Source: Euonymus europaeus
Taxonomy: Eukaryota > Streptophyta > Magnoliopsida > Celastrales > Celastraceae
Assembly: GCA_963580455.1 (NCBI GenBank)
Contig: OY756968.1
Span: 19,313,996 to 19,377,995, forward strand
DNA length: 64,000 nt
Direction: 5' to 3'
The notes under the pieces are model-generated. The model worked only from the letters and a program-made list of their open reading frames with translations, was not told where the DNA came from and made no database searches. Shown piece after piece: positions 49,530-61,043 of the stretch. A program made the position numbers and the translations under genes. Position 1 is the stretch's first letter; each line of letters starts with the position of its first letter.

Positions 49530-50717
49530 ATAAAACTTAACCTCTACAGTTGCTTCAAAGCTTCAAATTTTGAAAACAAGCAAATGCTCATAAACAAAAT
49601 ATGATGTACCTAATCCAAAAAATATGCTTCCGCTTACATCCTCCTTTTCATCCAATGAACAAAGTACAAAGCATATATACCAAAATCTACTTAATAAATA
49701 GCACTAACTACTGTTACATAAACCATTTCACATGTCTTCAGACTTGGATGTCTGATCTAAACCTGTTTGATTAAGCCTTCTTTCCCTTTTGGTCAACCTG
49801 TCAAAACTAATATGTTTATTTACCCAACCCACTGAACAAAGTTTAAACCCTACAAATAAATGAAGTATGATGCAGAGAGATATAAACAGATCCTAAAAGC
49901 AGCAGACTAGTCGATACGATTAAGAAATTAGACCAAAAACCAAAAGAAAAAAAATCATCAAGTAAGACCGTATTCTAACAAATAACTCCAAAAGCCATGG
50001 ATAGGATTTAACAAATCCAGAAACATAATACCATATTCTAGTGTCAATTTTAGTCCTACTGACCATATATTCAGGGATTTTCAAACCGAGAGGCAAGAAA
50101 ATAAACTGACTTGGATGGCCATCAATCTTACCATTCTACACATTAGAAACCAGAACAAGTAAACTTGAAGTAACCTCCAAGAACCAAAACCCATTCTAAA
50201 AGAACAACCAATTTTCCAAAATCAAAGACAGAGAACGATCATCAATTAAATGTAAAGCAAATTTTCCAAGAGGAAACAAGAGATGGGTTCCAGTCAAGAA
50301 GACTGACTGACCTCCTTCAAAGCCACCACCAAATAAGACCAAGCAATCAGATACAAAACTGAGAGAGTGAGAGGCTCTGAGACCTGGAGAGACCAATTCA
50401 TCCTCTGGGTTAGAGAGCTTATGGCAAGAAACGCAGTCAAGCCTAGAGACCTGCTTGTATAGCCTCATCCATGGTAGCTGTTGACGGTGTTTACTAGACA
50501 TGAGAGAATCAACTGCTGATGGACCCCAGTCCCTCCTGCATATGTACTCCCATAGACTGTCGGATGATGCCAAGGACCTGAATCTCTTGCAGGTCATGGC
50601 GAAGGAAATAATCGAATCTACAGGAAGTAATAGCATGATTGCGAAGAGATGGTCTGGGGCTATGCTAAACAGTGGCGAGTCACTGTTGCTACCGCTACTT
50701 GTGCTAGTCTCCGCCAT
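46676..50717 (-). CDS. F-box/kelch-repeat protein (SCF substrate receptor)
   Basis: Two exons, 50717-50312 and 47640-46676, join at GAAGGAG/GACGTC to 1371 nt (456 codons plus stop); the intron starts GTCAGT and ends TTTTCCAG. Residues about 15-65 form an F-box (PDHLFAIMLLLPVDSIISFAMTCKRFRSLA ... W), which binds SKP1 in SCF ubiquitin ligases. Six kelch motifs follow: LFGGGFEGG, LFGGINDHG, IHGGIGLFG, LFGGRGLGY, IYGGEDSYR and VFGGMVDEL. The propeller would pick the target protein; the target is unknown. From memory the closest Arabidopsis protein is At1g51550. The gene converges on the kelch gene with about 1.3 kb between their stops. No damage is visible and no transposon has entered its exons. 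Confidence 0.93.
47641..50311 (-). other. Intron of the F-box/kelch gene
   Basis: 2.7 kb without recognised element or gene, apart from a (GA)23 microsatellite at 49481-49526. Confidence 0.7.
49481..49526. repeat. (GA)23 microsatellite
   Basis: 46 bp of uninterrupted GA within the F-box gene intron. Confidence 0.95.
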
Positions 50718-51118
50718 GGATGAGTTTTCTGGTCCGAAGTAAGAAAATTTTATGGGTTATTGGCACTAGGGGTAATTGAGGCTTGTTGAAGGGACGGCGA
50801 AATGGGTTAATCTTGCTGAGAATTCGCATTCCTTCTTGTAATGGAAAGAAATGGTAATTTTTCAGCTGGAAATGACCGCATTTGGGAGCCCCATGGTTTT
50901 TGTCTTGTATGTAGGCTACATCTAAATACAGTCGGTCTTTTGTTATTCAAAGGCCAAAATATCTGCAAAAGATGATATTCATGTCATTGTAACATATAGA
51001 GACCATCATTACAGTTACTTGAGATAAAAATAAATTTCACAATGTGTTCTACTAAAAGAAACTGACCATAATTAAATATTAATAATTAATTTCCAATTTA
51101 AAACAATAATTTATTTTG
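50718..51118. other. 5' flank of the F-box/kelch gene
   Basis: Promoter-side region of the minus-strand F-box gene. No clear TATA element was identified. Confidence 0.4.
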
Positions 51119-51345
51119 ATACTAACAAAAGTAAAAATAGTAAATTGTATGTCTTGTTATTACTGATAAAAGTAAAAATATTAAAATTTATGTCTAGTTA
51201 TTACTGACAGAAGTAAAAATAGTAAATTTTATTTCATTTTAAGTCATACTTGATACGTATTTTAGTACTGAAAAAAGTAAAAATAGTAAACTTTATTTCT
51301 TGTTATTATTGACAAAGGTAAAAATAGTAAAGTTTATGTCTTCTC
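51119..51345. repeat. Minisatellite, about 41-bp unit, five copies
   Basis: Units read AC(T/A)GA(N)AAAAGTAAAAATAG then TAAATTTTATGTCTTGTTATT. Five diverged copies; the third is longer by about 23 bp. Confidence 0.7.
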
Positions 51346-51353
51346 TTTCTTTC

Positions 51354-51363
51354 ACTATAAAAG
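51354..51363 (+). promoter_or_regulatory. TATA-like box upstream of the MULE/FAR1 remnant
   Basis: CTATAAAAGG about 100 bp before the first Met (51452) of the decayed gene. Composition and spacing fit a plant core promoter. Confidence 0.35.
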
Positions 51364-51451
51364 GAACTGATGTTTTCCTTCATTGATCATAACTAGAAAA
51401 ACTTGATCACTCCTTAATCATTTTTAGCTGCTTTCTTCTCTCTTATAAATT

Positions 51452-52510
51452 ATGGATGAATATTTTAAGTTTTGAGGTGAAAATTTACGTTTGTCAAGCT
51501 ATTCAATGGAGGTAAAAATGCTATTTTTGAGAAGCATGTGTGATTATAAGTTTTTCCTAATGTACGTAATTATTGTAAATTAATTTGGTTATTTAATGTA
51601 CATAGGATGATCAGCATAGCACAATGAAAGTAGAATCAGACAATTATCAAGCAGAAACAGATTATACAGAATACTCTACAAATGATATGGTATAATAATT
51701 AAATAAATATTTTAGTTTTAATATTTTAAATTTGAAATAATATTAATATATTTTTTATTAGATATCTCCTTGTCGTGAAGATTTAATTAAATGGGCACGA
51801 GATATAGGACGAGCACTGGGATTTATTGTGATTATTGCCGGTTCAAATGATGGTCAATTTGGGCAGAAGCCTAAACTGACACTACAATGTGATCGAAGTG
51901 GAAAACATCGATCATCAAAAATTTCATCCAAATCAATTGATACTAAAAAATGTAACTGTCTATTTCGTTTAAAATGTATGAAGTTGAAACCGGAGATGAT
52001 TGGACTCTGAAGGGTTATGTGTAGGATCCATAATCATCCTACTGCAAGTTACATGGACGGTCATGCATATGCTAGTAGATTATCACAGAATGAAACTAAC
52101 ATAATGAATGATTTTTCATAAAACTTAATAAAATCGCGTGAAATATTATCTACATTGAAGGATAGAGACCCACATAATATGATGACAATAAAGACGATTT
52201 ATAATGCTCGCTAAAAACATCGAGTTGCTGAAATGACAGGGAGAAATCAAATGCAATAATTAATGTATCTGCTAAGTGAGCATAATTACCTATTGTGGTA
52301 TATGAGTGACAGTGAGTCGAACTAAGTCTAAGACTTATTTTTTACCCACCCTCGTTCATTAAATCTGTTACATGTCTTTCCACACATTTTGCTTATGGAC
52401 TCAATATATAAGACTAATAAGTTTTCATTTTTTGATAGATACAGATCGGCACCAGTGGCTCATTGGATGAATTTGTTAGACATGGGTCATTTGATTGCAT
52501 CATGCTACAA
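51452..52510 (+). pseudogene. MULE/FAR1-like transposase N-terminal remnant
   Basis: In several frames and small exons the strand reads SPCREDLIKWARDIGRALGF, a FAR1-type DNA-binding region with QCDRSGKH and CNCLFRLKC (Cys-containing), then HNHPTAS, PHNMMTIKTIYNAR, MTGRNQMQ, and FFTHPRSLNLLHVFPHILLMDSIYKTNK at the edge of the MULE transposase domain. Stops occur at about 52008, 52119, 52213 and 52330. FAR1/FHY3-related MULE transposases share this layout. The catalytic domain is absent, and the sequence passes near 52510 into a copia remnant. No function is expected. Confidence 0.65.
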
Positions 52511-52583
52511 TGTATCTCATGCATCTTCATATGTGCATTTTATAGCTGCCCTCAATTCTCAACATGAACCTAAGAATTACTTA

Positions 52584-53148
52584 GAGTGTGTTTGGTTAGT
52601 GTTTTGAAAACTGTTTTCTGTTTTGAAAAATCAAATGATTGCTTAAAATTCATTTGGCTAACTGTTTTGAGTATTTATTTTTAAAAACAGTTTTCATTTT
52701 TCAGTTTTTAAAAACTAGAAAACCAAAACAACATTTTGTTGTTTTGTACGATTTTCAAGTGGCATAATTTTAATTAAGATGAATTTATTTTATTTTATTT
52801 TTCTCTCTCTTCTCTCACTCCCAATGGATTAACTCCTCTCTCCACCGGCATCGTCGTCCGGCCACCGGAAGGCCTTGCTCCGGTTTTGACCCAAAATCAT
52901 CTTCATTTTGACCCAATCGATGAATTTGAATTTGATTTTGATAAATTTGAGTTTTATTTTGATGAATTTCAATTTCATTTGACTAAATTTTAATTTTAAT
53001 TTCATGTTTTTTAGTTTCCGAAAACAAAGTCAAATATCACCAACCAAATGAATTTCTTAACAGTTTTTTTTCCTAAAAAGTGTTTCTAAAAACTATACTC
53101 AAAATCGTTTTTAAAAACTAAAAAAGAAAATAATATCCAAACACACTC
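52584..53148. mobile_element. MITE, TTA target duplication (PIF/Harbinger type)
   Basis: 565 bp with inverted ends GAGTGTGTTTGG, flanked by TTA (52581-52583, 53149-53151). Removing it and one TTA rejoins the surrounding copia reading frame. Non-coding interior, with repeated GTTTT(G/C)AAAA motifs near both ends and TTGATGAATTTGAATTT-like repeats in the middle. Confidence 0.85.
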
Positions 53149-53151
53149 TTA

Positions 53152-54800
53152 GAAGCTTTTAAATCTCCTCATTGGTGTGAATCCATGCATGCTGAGATTA
53201 AAGCTCTCAATGAGAACAATACTTGGACCATAGTCAAACCTCCCAAAGGAAGAAAAGCAGTGGGCTCAAGATGGGTATATAAGACTAAATATAACCCAGA
53301 TGGCATTGTAGAGACACACAAAGCAAGGCTTTTGGCTCAAGGATACACTCAAAAGTATGGTTTTGATTACAATGAAACTTTTGCTCTAGTAATCAAAATG
53401 GTTACTATTAGAATTTTTCTTTCTATGGCAATAGCTAACAATTGGACTATTGATCATCTAGACGTCCACAGTGCTTTTTTAAATGGAGAATTACATGATG
53501 ATGTATATATGAAAATGCCTCCAGGATTTGAAACTGCAAAATTCAGGATGTGTGTAAACTAAATAAATCATTATATGGCTTAAAGCAAGCCTTCTAGGCA
53601 ATGGAATGAGAAGTGTAAGTTTGCTCTTCTAAATTATGATTTCAAACAATCTAAATGTGATTATTCATTATTTATTTACATAAAAGGAAACTCCAAAGTC
53701 TTGCTTCTACTTTATGTAGATGACATGACTATTAGAGGAAATGATTTGGCTTTGATTAGGCATATAAAGAATTATATTGTTTCTTGTTTTAAAATTAAAG
53801 ATCTTGGTGATTTAAGATATTTTCTTGGTTTAGAAATTAACGAAACTGACGGTGGCATGAATACGTCAAAGAAAGTATGTTTTAGATTTGCTTGTTGGGA
53901 CAAATTTCAAAGATTGTAAGCCTATTGGTACTCCAATGGATATCAACACTAGAATGTTTGCTATAGAAGGAGAAGTCCAAGAAGATCCTATGCCATACAG
54001 AAGGATTATTGAGAAATTAATTTATTTAACACTAACCATGCCAGATATCACATTCACCGTGAATACACTCGGTCAGTTCATGCAAGCCCCAACATCGACT
54101 CATTTCAAGGCTGGTCAAAGACTTCTCAGATATCTTAAAGGGACACCAGGCCAAGAATGATTTTTTCCTTCAGAACAGATTATAGAGATAAGTGCATACT
54201 GTGATGCAGATTGGGGAACCTGTCCTGACACTCGAAGGTCAATAAATGGTTCTAATGTCATGTTTGGAAGGTCTCTTGTGGCTTGAAAATCAAAGAAACA
54301 ACAAAAAATCTCGAGGTTTTCTGCTGAAGCTGAATATTGAGCAATAGCTGTTGTTACCAGTGAGTTAATATGGACTAATTCTTTGCTTCAAGAACTTCAT
54401 CAGACCTATAGCCTTATTCTGTGATAGCAAAGCTACAATTCACATTGCAACCAATCTGATTTTTCATGAGCGCACTAAGCCAGATTGAAATTGATCTTCA
54501 TTTTATCAAAGAAAAGGTAGAAAATAAGTTTATTCAGCTCCATCTTATCAGCACTCTATTGAAATTGATCTTCATTTTATCATAGAAAAGGTAGAAAATA
54601 AGTTTATTCAGCTCCATCTTATCAGCACTCTATTGAAATTGATCTTCATTTTATCATAGAAAAGGTAGAAAATAAGTTTATTCAGCTCCATCTTATCAGC
54701 ACTCTGCAACAGCCAACAAACATTTTTACCAAGCCTGTGGGAATTGCTTGGCTCCAGAAATTTATGTTCAAGCTTCACATAGTGGATACCCATGATGAGC
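53152..54800 (+). pseudogene. Copia reverse transcriptase and RNase H, decayed
   Basis: The RT start is well kept (MHAEIKALNENNTW, GSRWVYKTKYNPDG, DVHSAFLNGELHDDVYM) up to a stop at about 53560. Later pieces give LLLYVDDM near 53715 (the YVDD catalytic motif), YFLGLEI, and, after a frameshift at about 53890, PDITFTVN and LLRYLKGTPG. The RNase H part is broken by many stops and a 74-bp triplication. Remaining signs are DADWG and IFTKP before the LTR. Confidence 0.8.
54483..54707. repeat. Tandem triplication of a 74-bp segment
   Basis: Three nearly identical copies of a unit running from TTGAAATTGATCTTCATTTT to CTTATCAGCACTC; the first copy differs by one base (ATCAAAG against ATCATAG). 74 is not a multiple of three, so each copy shifts the RNase H frame. 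Confidence 0.92.
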
Positions 54801-54811
54801 TTGAAGGAGGG

Positions 54812-55144
54812 TGATAACAATTGGATGTATTTCAAATATGATTACTGTTGTTCTTCCTCCAAGCAACATCATATTAAACTTAGGATTATTGTACATTTAC
54901 ACGGCACCGTTTTAGTTCCATCCTTTCTTTACTTTCTACAATGTCATTTTGCATCTCTTCTAGCCTAGGTCTAGTCTTGTTACCGTTGCTCTGCATCTCA
55001 AGTCTAATCCTGCGACCGTTGTAGAGCAATTGGTAAGGTCACTATATAAGACCATCTCTAAGTTTTTCTTCTTGACTTTTCTGAGTAATATATGATCAAT
55101 TTATTCTTCCTCATATACTGTAAATCGCTCTCAGATGCTTATCA
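54812..55144 (+). repeat. Probable 3' LTR of the copia remnant
   Basis: Follows a purine tract GAAGGAGGG, starts TGATAACAATTGG and ends GCTTATCA, giving 6-bp inverted ends. A TATAAGACC element lies near 55044. No partner LTR in the window. Confidence 0.6.
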
Positions 55145-56477
55145 AATCTCAAATTTGACTTCAATTTGATCAAACCGACGAAGGAGACACATACATGTTT
55201 GACGATGGAGAAGTGGAAGCAAGACCCACCATCAACACCCATCTTGACCGATGACAAGCAAGTATTCTAAAGAGAGAGACGAAAATAGCAAGTAATCTAG
55301 AGAGAGAAAAATAGCAGCCAATACAAAAATTGCGGTTTTTTTTTGACGCCGAAGTCTGTGTTAAGATGGAATGTATGGCGTAAACTCAGTTGGGAGACGA
55401 AGCAGCTTCGACTGAGACCGCAAATCTAATGAGTTGTACCGCACAGCACCAGTCACCCAAACACAGAAACGCCTCACCGTGAGATTTGTTCCCAAAAAAG
55501 AAAAAAAAACACTCTTGCACAAATACAATCATCCAAAGGAAACTCAATTGGCTTATCATGTTATCAAAAGTTGAATAATAAAGGAGGTTAAAACCTTGTA
55601 GCAGTTGTGGACAACTCCTTGCACTTATAAAAGATACAAGATTTGATTACAATTCTCTAAAAAAAAAAATGAACGAGTGGTAACATGGTTGATGTTTCTA
55701 TTGTGTACGGAGTGGATAGGAAGTAGAATGTTTTGTGTTTGAATCTCTTCTGCTATCAATTTGAGTAAGATTTATCACCATTACAGTGAGAGGTGTCATT
55801 ATGGTGAGAGTTGTAAAAGGAAGAGGGTTACCTCCCTCTCTGTAACTCATCGGCTCATTGAGCCTTCTTGTTTCTGTAGAATATTCTCTCCTGGGTATAA
55901 AAAAATAAAATAAATAAATAAGAATATTACTCTCCTGTCCCATTTTAATTGTCTGTTATTCCTTTTTGAGATGTCTCAAAATGTATGTCCATTTCAATTA
56001 ATTAAAAATAATTTTATCTATTTTTTCTCATATTTTCCTAATTTATAAGCTCAATAGTATGCACATTAATTGTCTTTTAATTGTCCACTGTTCCTTTTTC
56101 AGGATATAAATGTCAAATGAAAGGAAAGTTAAAAAAAAATCTAAAACTGTATGTAAAATTAAAGGGGACGATTAAAATGTAATGGAGAGAGTAATATAAT
56201 TTCATAACTTATTAAAAAATATCATAAAAAAGGTTTCACAATAGACTACATTATGGCATATATATTTATACAACACCTTGACCAACAGAGAGGTAGCACT
56301 TCATAGTTCTCTGGTCAGCAGTCATCATAATGGACAATTGAGTTTCCTTGTGTTGAAGGGATTCAATTCTATAAACTTTGAATGATCCCTCCCTCCCTCT
56401 CATTCCTAGCTTTCTTTCATCTCAAGCTTTTCCAAGATATTTTCGCTTTAATCATCACCTCCCAAGTCCCCACTAAT
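55145..56477. other. Intergenic spacer upstream of the GT14 gene
   Basis: AT-rich; no gene recognised. Holds short homopolymer runs and a CCCTCCCTCCCTC block at about 56386-56398. Confidence 0.5.
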
Positions 56478-56484
56478 TATATAT
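56478..56484 (+). promoter_or_regulatory. Possible TATA box of the GT14 gene
   Basis: TATATAT about 100 bp before the start codon, in a pyrimidine-rich context. Based on position and composition only. Confidence 0.35.
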
Positions 56485-56584
56485 TCTTTCTTCATTTTTA
56501 CACACCTTTAGTGGTTGAGTTTTGATTATGTGTGCATTTGGAAAGTAATTTATAATCAACACCAATAGCAATATAGCATCCAAG

Positions 56585-58119
56585 ATGAGGATATCCAAAG
56601 CTTCTTCACAATTTCAGGATAATTATCATCTATGGATTCTTGCATTTGCTGTGATTCTGTTATTGTTCGGTGGGTTCTCAAGATTTTCTTCTCATAATGT
56701 GATTTCTGGCACAATCACTGATTTTGAGTCACCAAAGAGAGTTGTTCCAATAAAGGGTCATGGCTACCCTCCTGTTCTTGCATACTGGATTTGTGGTACA
56801 AATGGAGAAAGTAAGAGAATGTTGAGGCTACTGAAGGCGATTTATCATCCAAGAAATGAATACTTATTGGGACTCGATGCCGATGCATCGGAACATGAGA
56901 GGGCAGACCTACTTGTTTCTGTTCAATCTGAAAATGTATTCAGAAGTTTTGGAAATGTTAATGTTGTTGGGAGTAGTCATGGTATTAATAAGATGGGTTC
57001 TTCTTCTTTAGCTGCTGCACTTCATGCTTCTGCTTTGCTTCTCAAGATTAGTCCACATTGGGATTGGTTCATCATTCTAGGCACCTCTGACTATCCCCTC
57101 ATAACTCAAGATGGTAAATTTTCATTTTTTGTTTGTTCAATTGTCACACAGAATGTGCTTTGAATTTGCACTATATTCTGTGTTATACAGATCTTCTCCA
57201 TGCCTTGACATTCCTGCCAAGAGATCTCAACTTCATTGATTATACCGACAACTCTGCCTGGAACGAGTAAGTATAAAGCCTACGATTTTCGATTTTCGGG
57301 TTTTCTAGATTACAGCTTGTAGCAAAAATATGATGCAGGCAGAACAAGATCAACCAAATTGTGATAGACCCTACTTTGTATCTTCAAAAGAACACTCCAC
57401 TCTTTTATGCAGTAGAGAAACGACCAACACCGGATGCTTTTAGCATCTTTGGAGGTCAGTCTCTTCAATTTTGTTGAAGTTTTTTCATTTTCCTTTTTTT
57501 TTTTCTTTCTAAGCATCTACTATTACATACACAGATTAGCACTCAATCTTTTTTTTTCCCGAAATCAGGTTCTCCATGGGTGATTCTTACCCGAGATTTC
57601 ATTGAATACTGCATCCACGGATGGGATAATCTTCCAAGGAAACTACTAATGTATTTCAGCAATGTAGAATACCCTCTTGAATCCTACTTCCACACAGTCT
57701 TATGCAATACAATTGAGTACCAAAACAGAACATTAAGCAACAACTTGAGGTCCGTAATAGAGGACAGAACATCCTCACAAGTACTAGACATGTCGCGCTA
57801 CGATGAAGTTGTAGCTAATGGTGCAGCATTTGCAAGACCATTACAAGAAGGTGATGATGATCTGCTGATAAACCAGATTGACAAGAACATCCTAAACCGC
57901 GCACCAAATCGCGTCACGCCTGGATTATGGTGCTTAGACCGAGCAACTATTAATAATGTTACGGAGAAATTAGGGGATGATCATGAAGAATTATGTGCAC
58001 CAAGGGGCAACAACATTGATGCTGTTAAGCCAGGGCATTATGGAATCAGGCTTGGAGGATACTTCTCTAAGTTGGCTGTTGAAGGGGAATTGAGTAGTAG
58101 CGTTTGTCATCATTCATAA
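56585..58119 (+). CDS. Glycosyltransferase family 14 protein (GlcAT14-like, Golgi)
   Basis: Four exons, 56585-57113, 57191-57266, 57339-57454 and 57569-58119, join to 1272 nt (423 codons plus TAA) with GT-AG introns. Residues about 16-32 (LWILAFAVILLLFGGF) form a type II signal anchor, fitting a Golgi enzyme. The GT14 (core-2/I-branching) domain follows: PPVLAYWICGTNGE, LLGLDADASEHERADL, WDWFIILGTSDYPLITQDDLL, NFIDYT, GSPWVILTRDFIEYC, and the C-terminal LCAPRGNNIDAVKPGHYG. Characterised plant members (GlcAT14A-C) add glucuronic acid to galactan side chains of arabinogalactan proteins; other members are uncharacterised, so the substrate is inferred. Length and motifs look complete and undamaged. 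Confidence 0.94.
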
Positions 58120-58140
58120 CAGACTGGGAATTTGATTGTC

Positions 58141-58141
<1 letters not shown>

Positions 58142-58171
<30 letters not shown>

Positions 58172-58247
58172 AAATGGTGTATATAGAGTTTTGAGGGTTT
58201 TTTTTCTTTTCTTCCGAAGGTGGTCTGATGGCCAGCATGTATTTACT

Positions 58248-58284
<37 letters not shown>

Positions 58285-58365
58285 AAATGGTGTATATAGA
58301 GTTTTGAGGGTTTTTTTTCTTTTCTTCCGAAGGTGGTCTGATGGCCAGCATGTATTTACTTCTCA
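58142..58365. repeat. Tandem duplication of about 112 bp containing an (AT)n run
   Basis: Two nearly identical copies, each an (AT)n tract, then GTAAAATGGTGTATATAGAG, a T run, and TTCCGAAGGTGGTCTGATGG up to TTTACTTCTC. It lies in the 3' flank of the GT14 gene and may fall in its 3' UTR. Confidence 0.9.
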
Positions 58366-58894
58366 TTGGTCTGCAGTTCTATGAATTCTAGGGTTCAAGT
58401 TTCAAGCAAGAGTCTTGGACGAACTAGACATAAGTTTGAGGGGATTGGGGGACTACAATTTTTTTAGCTAGAATTGACTGTAATTTTAGGCCAAATCATG
58501 ATTTAAAATATGTTATTGAGCATTTTGGGTGTTCATAACGTCGGAATAATTTTGAAGAAGAAAAAATATTAAATTTAAATTCTAAATTGTTTTGGTAGCC
58601 GAGAACTTCACTTTATAAGCTTGCCCTTTAACATTTTATATGAGCCACAACGCCGGCATGAACATAAGTATCTCACTTGACAAAATAATAAGTCGGGTCA
58701 AGTTCTAAATTCTAGATTTTCTTGATAATAGAGAACGACATCATAAGTTTGTCCTTTGAACAATCAACACAGGATGCCTAAACTCGAGTTTGTGTGCACA
58801 CAAATTTCTTACCTGATGATAGTTTAAGCCGAGTCAAAGGGTAACCCTCTCTAAACTTGAACTTTTAATCCTAATTCTTAAATTCTAAACTTTA
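58366..58894. other. Spacer without recognised feature
   Basis: AT-rich intergenic DNA; no gene recognised. Confidence 0.5.
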
Positions 58895-59160
58895 AGGCCT
58901 TGCTTGGGAGAGGTGTTAGGAGTGGTTGAGAGAAATTCGTGAACAAGCAAACTCCTTCGAACCCTTGCTTGGTGTGAACACCTCTCAATACCTTTTTTCT
59001 CAACCCCTCATTTTGAGGGGTTGAAAATGAGGGGTTGGAAGGTGTTCACACACATAAAGCCTCTCAACCCTTCCCAATACTTATAAATACCAAGTAAGGG
59101 TTCACTTTTATGAATCTCTTCCAACCCAGCCCCTATCAACCCTCGTGTCAAGCATAGGCT
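58895..59160. mobile_element. MITE-like inverted repeat element
   Basis: Ends read AGGCCTTGCTTGGGAGAGG and, inverted from the right, AGCCTATGCTTGACACGAGG. The centre has a palindrome around CAACCCCTCATTTTGAGGGG (about 58996-59034). It shares the GCCTATGCTTG end with the element at 45720. No target duplication was confirmed. Confidence 0.55.
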
Positions 59161-60218
59161 TGAAGTCCTAAACCTAATACTAAATCCTAACTCCTTAAAG
59201 AACTATAATTTAACATGGTTTTGGGTGAATTGTAGTGAACTCTAACTAAAAGAATTCTACACTCCAACTTGATTTTTACAGTCATGGCTACCTTTATTTG
59301 TTATTAGTATTCTGGAGAATTAAAGTTGGTCGTGTCACATTCTCACAATAATGGTACATACGTATCTTAATTCAAATTGAAGAATATTGAAAGTATCATT
59401 TTGGAAAGCTCGATCAAAATGTACCCTTATGGGGCAGTGAAATGATTGGCTATCTGCCTCATGACAACCTAACCAACAACTTCAAATGATTAGTGATTGA
59501 TCAAGTGGTTGCAACCAATTCAATTAAAGTTCTATGAAGAATCCAACCAATTAATTAAAGACCACAAGCAAACAAGGAATGTTGGAGTAGAAGAAATGAC
59601 ACTGATTGACATTAGCCTATAGACACAGTCACCACCAAAATGGATGATTAGGATTTCCATCCACAATCTAACTACTTTAAACTGCCTACACAACCACCCA
59701 ACCAGCTCAATAATTATTTGTTTCTCCATGTGTCACCAAATTAGTATGGTGAAGGTTCTTGTCATGAGGTTGTTTTATATTTTAAGCCTTGTCTCAACCA
59801 TCAAAACTCCAACAGAACCAATACATTGTATGCCATCACGACTCAAAGAATCACTGTCTGAAGAAATAATTTACTAACCAAGTGATTAGTTAGTTAGTAT
59901 CCCAATTTGAATACTATTTTTTTTAATTTGAAAAGGATAAAAACACACACGGTAATTTCATTACCAGGTTGTGTGTTTGACAAGGTTGTGTGTTTGATAG
60001 AGGTATAATGATTAAAAGGATAATTAAGAATATACGAATAAATAAATACTCATATTTAGTGAGTATGTATATTATTTACCCATGTAATTTTTGTAGGTAA
60101 TTTTCTTCATATTTTGGGTTTAATGGTTACCCAAGGAGAGATGTGGGTAATGATTATCTTAGTAATACATTATACTCATGATATGCCAAAAATAACCCCA
60201 TGAATTAGATGTGACAAG
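59161..60218. other. Intergenic spacer
   Basis: AT-rich, with no supported gene. A short duplication of GGTTGTGTGTTTGA lies at about 59969-59997. Confidence 0.45.
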
Positions 60219-60831
60219 TGTCAATAAAGACAGCTCGTCTCGGTATAGACTCTGGTGTTTCGGTCCGGGTTCAATGCTGATCAACCACTACCAGATACGA
60301 CCCAGACCATACCATGGTAGATGCCACAGCTCGGGTACGTCTCCCCGGCCCGAAGACTGTGAGGTCCGACGTATGATCTTGCCGGACGTCCTTCCCATGA
60401 TACATAAGCTGGACCGGTCTTGACACCCTTGGTTTTGACCAATGTCCTTCCTTCATCAGGAGACTAATTCATCAAGAGTCCAATTCTGATTAGGAAGAGG
60501 AGTCCTTAAAGGACAAAACCTCCGAGGAATATGCTCAATCAATAGATTGTGAAGTTTTAATCTTACGTAAAACTCGGACCATTCAACTCCTATAAAAGGG
60601 AGTCTCATTCTTAGGTAATAGTTTAATCACAACTCACTGTTTTGATTAATAAAGGAGCTCTACATACCGAGGTACTTTTATTAATGAGTCCATACTGACT
60701 TGAGCATCAGAACGCCTACGCCTGAGGACAATCTCAGGAGGGTCTTTAGCTCACGTTTGTCCATATCTCTTTCAAGTATTCACCTGCAATAAAACAGATC
60801 TGACTAGCTGATCGTCATAACGATTCTGACA
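60219..60831 (+). repeat. Probable solo LTR of a gypsy-type element
   Basis: About 613 bp starting TGTCA and ending TGACA, richer in GC than its surroundings. It contains a TATA box (CCTATAAAAGGG, about 60590) and, downstream, AATAAAGGAGCTC and a GACTTGAGCATCAGAACGCC block that resembles the R-U5 part of Tat-like gypsy LTRs. No internal region or second copy is nearby. No target duplication was found, so the limits are tentative. Confidence 0.45.
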
Positions 60832-61043
60832 CTTTTTTGATGTCATAAAGTTATATTTATTACTTTCTTATCATACACCGTAAGATGTGAATAAGACACT
60901 TTTTCTTCTACTTTTGTTTTCTACTCTAGCAGTTAGAAATGCATTGCGTATTCGTTTGCTTGACTCGTATTGCCATCCTCATAGAAATTTGATGTAATCA
61001 CATTATTTGGTATAGGGTTTATATTTATACTAGGATCATGTGC

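Larger units (their letters stand above)
52511..55144 (+). mobile_element. 5'-truncated Ty1/copia remnant with MITE and 3' LTR
   Basis: Begins in the region before RT, continues through RT and RNase H, and ends in a probable 3' LTR (54812-55144). No 5' LTR, gag or integrase is visible in the window, and the left edge abuts the MULE/FAR1 remnant. It carries many stops, a MITE insertion and a local triplication. Confidence 0.75.

Noticed and set aside
59530..59880. Two overlapping frames of 65 and 77 residues
   Set aside because: Low-complexity AT-rich sequence with no recognisable domain or promoter.
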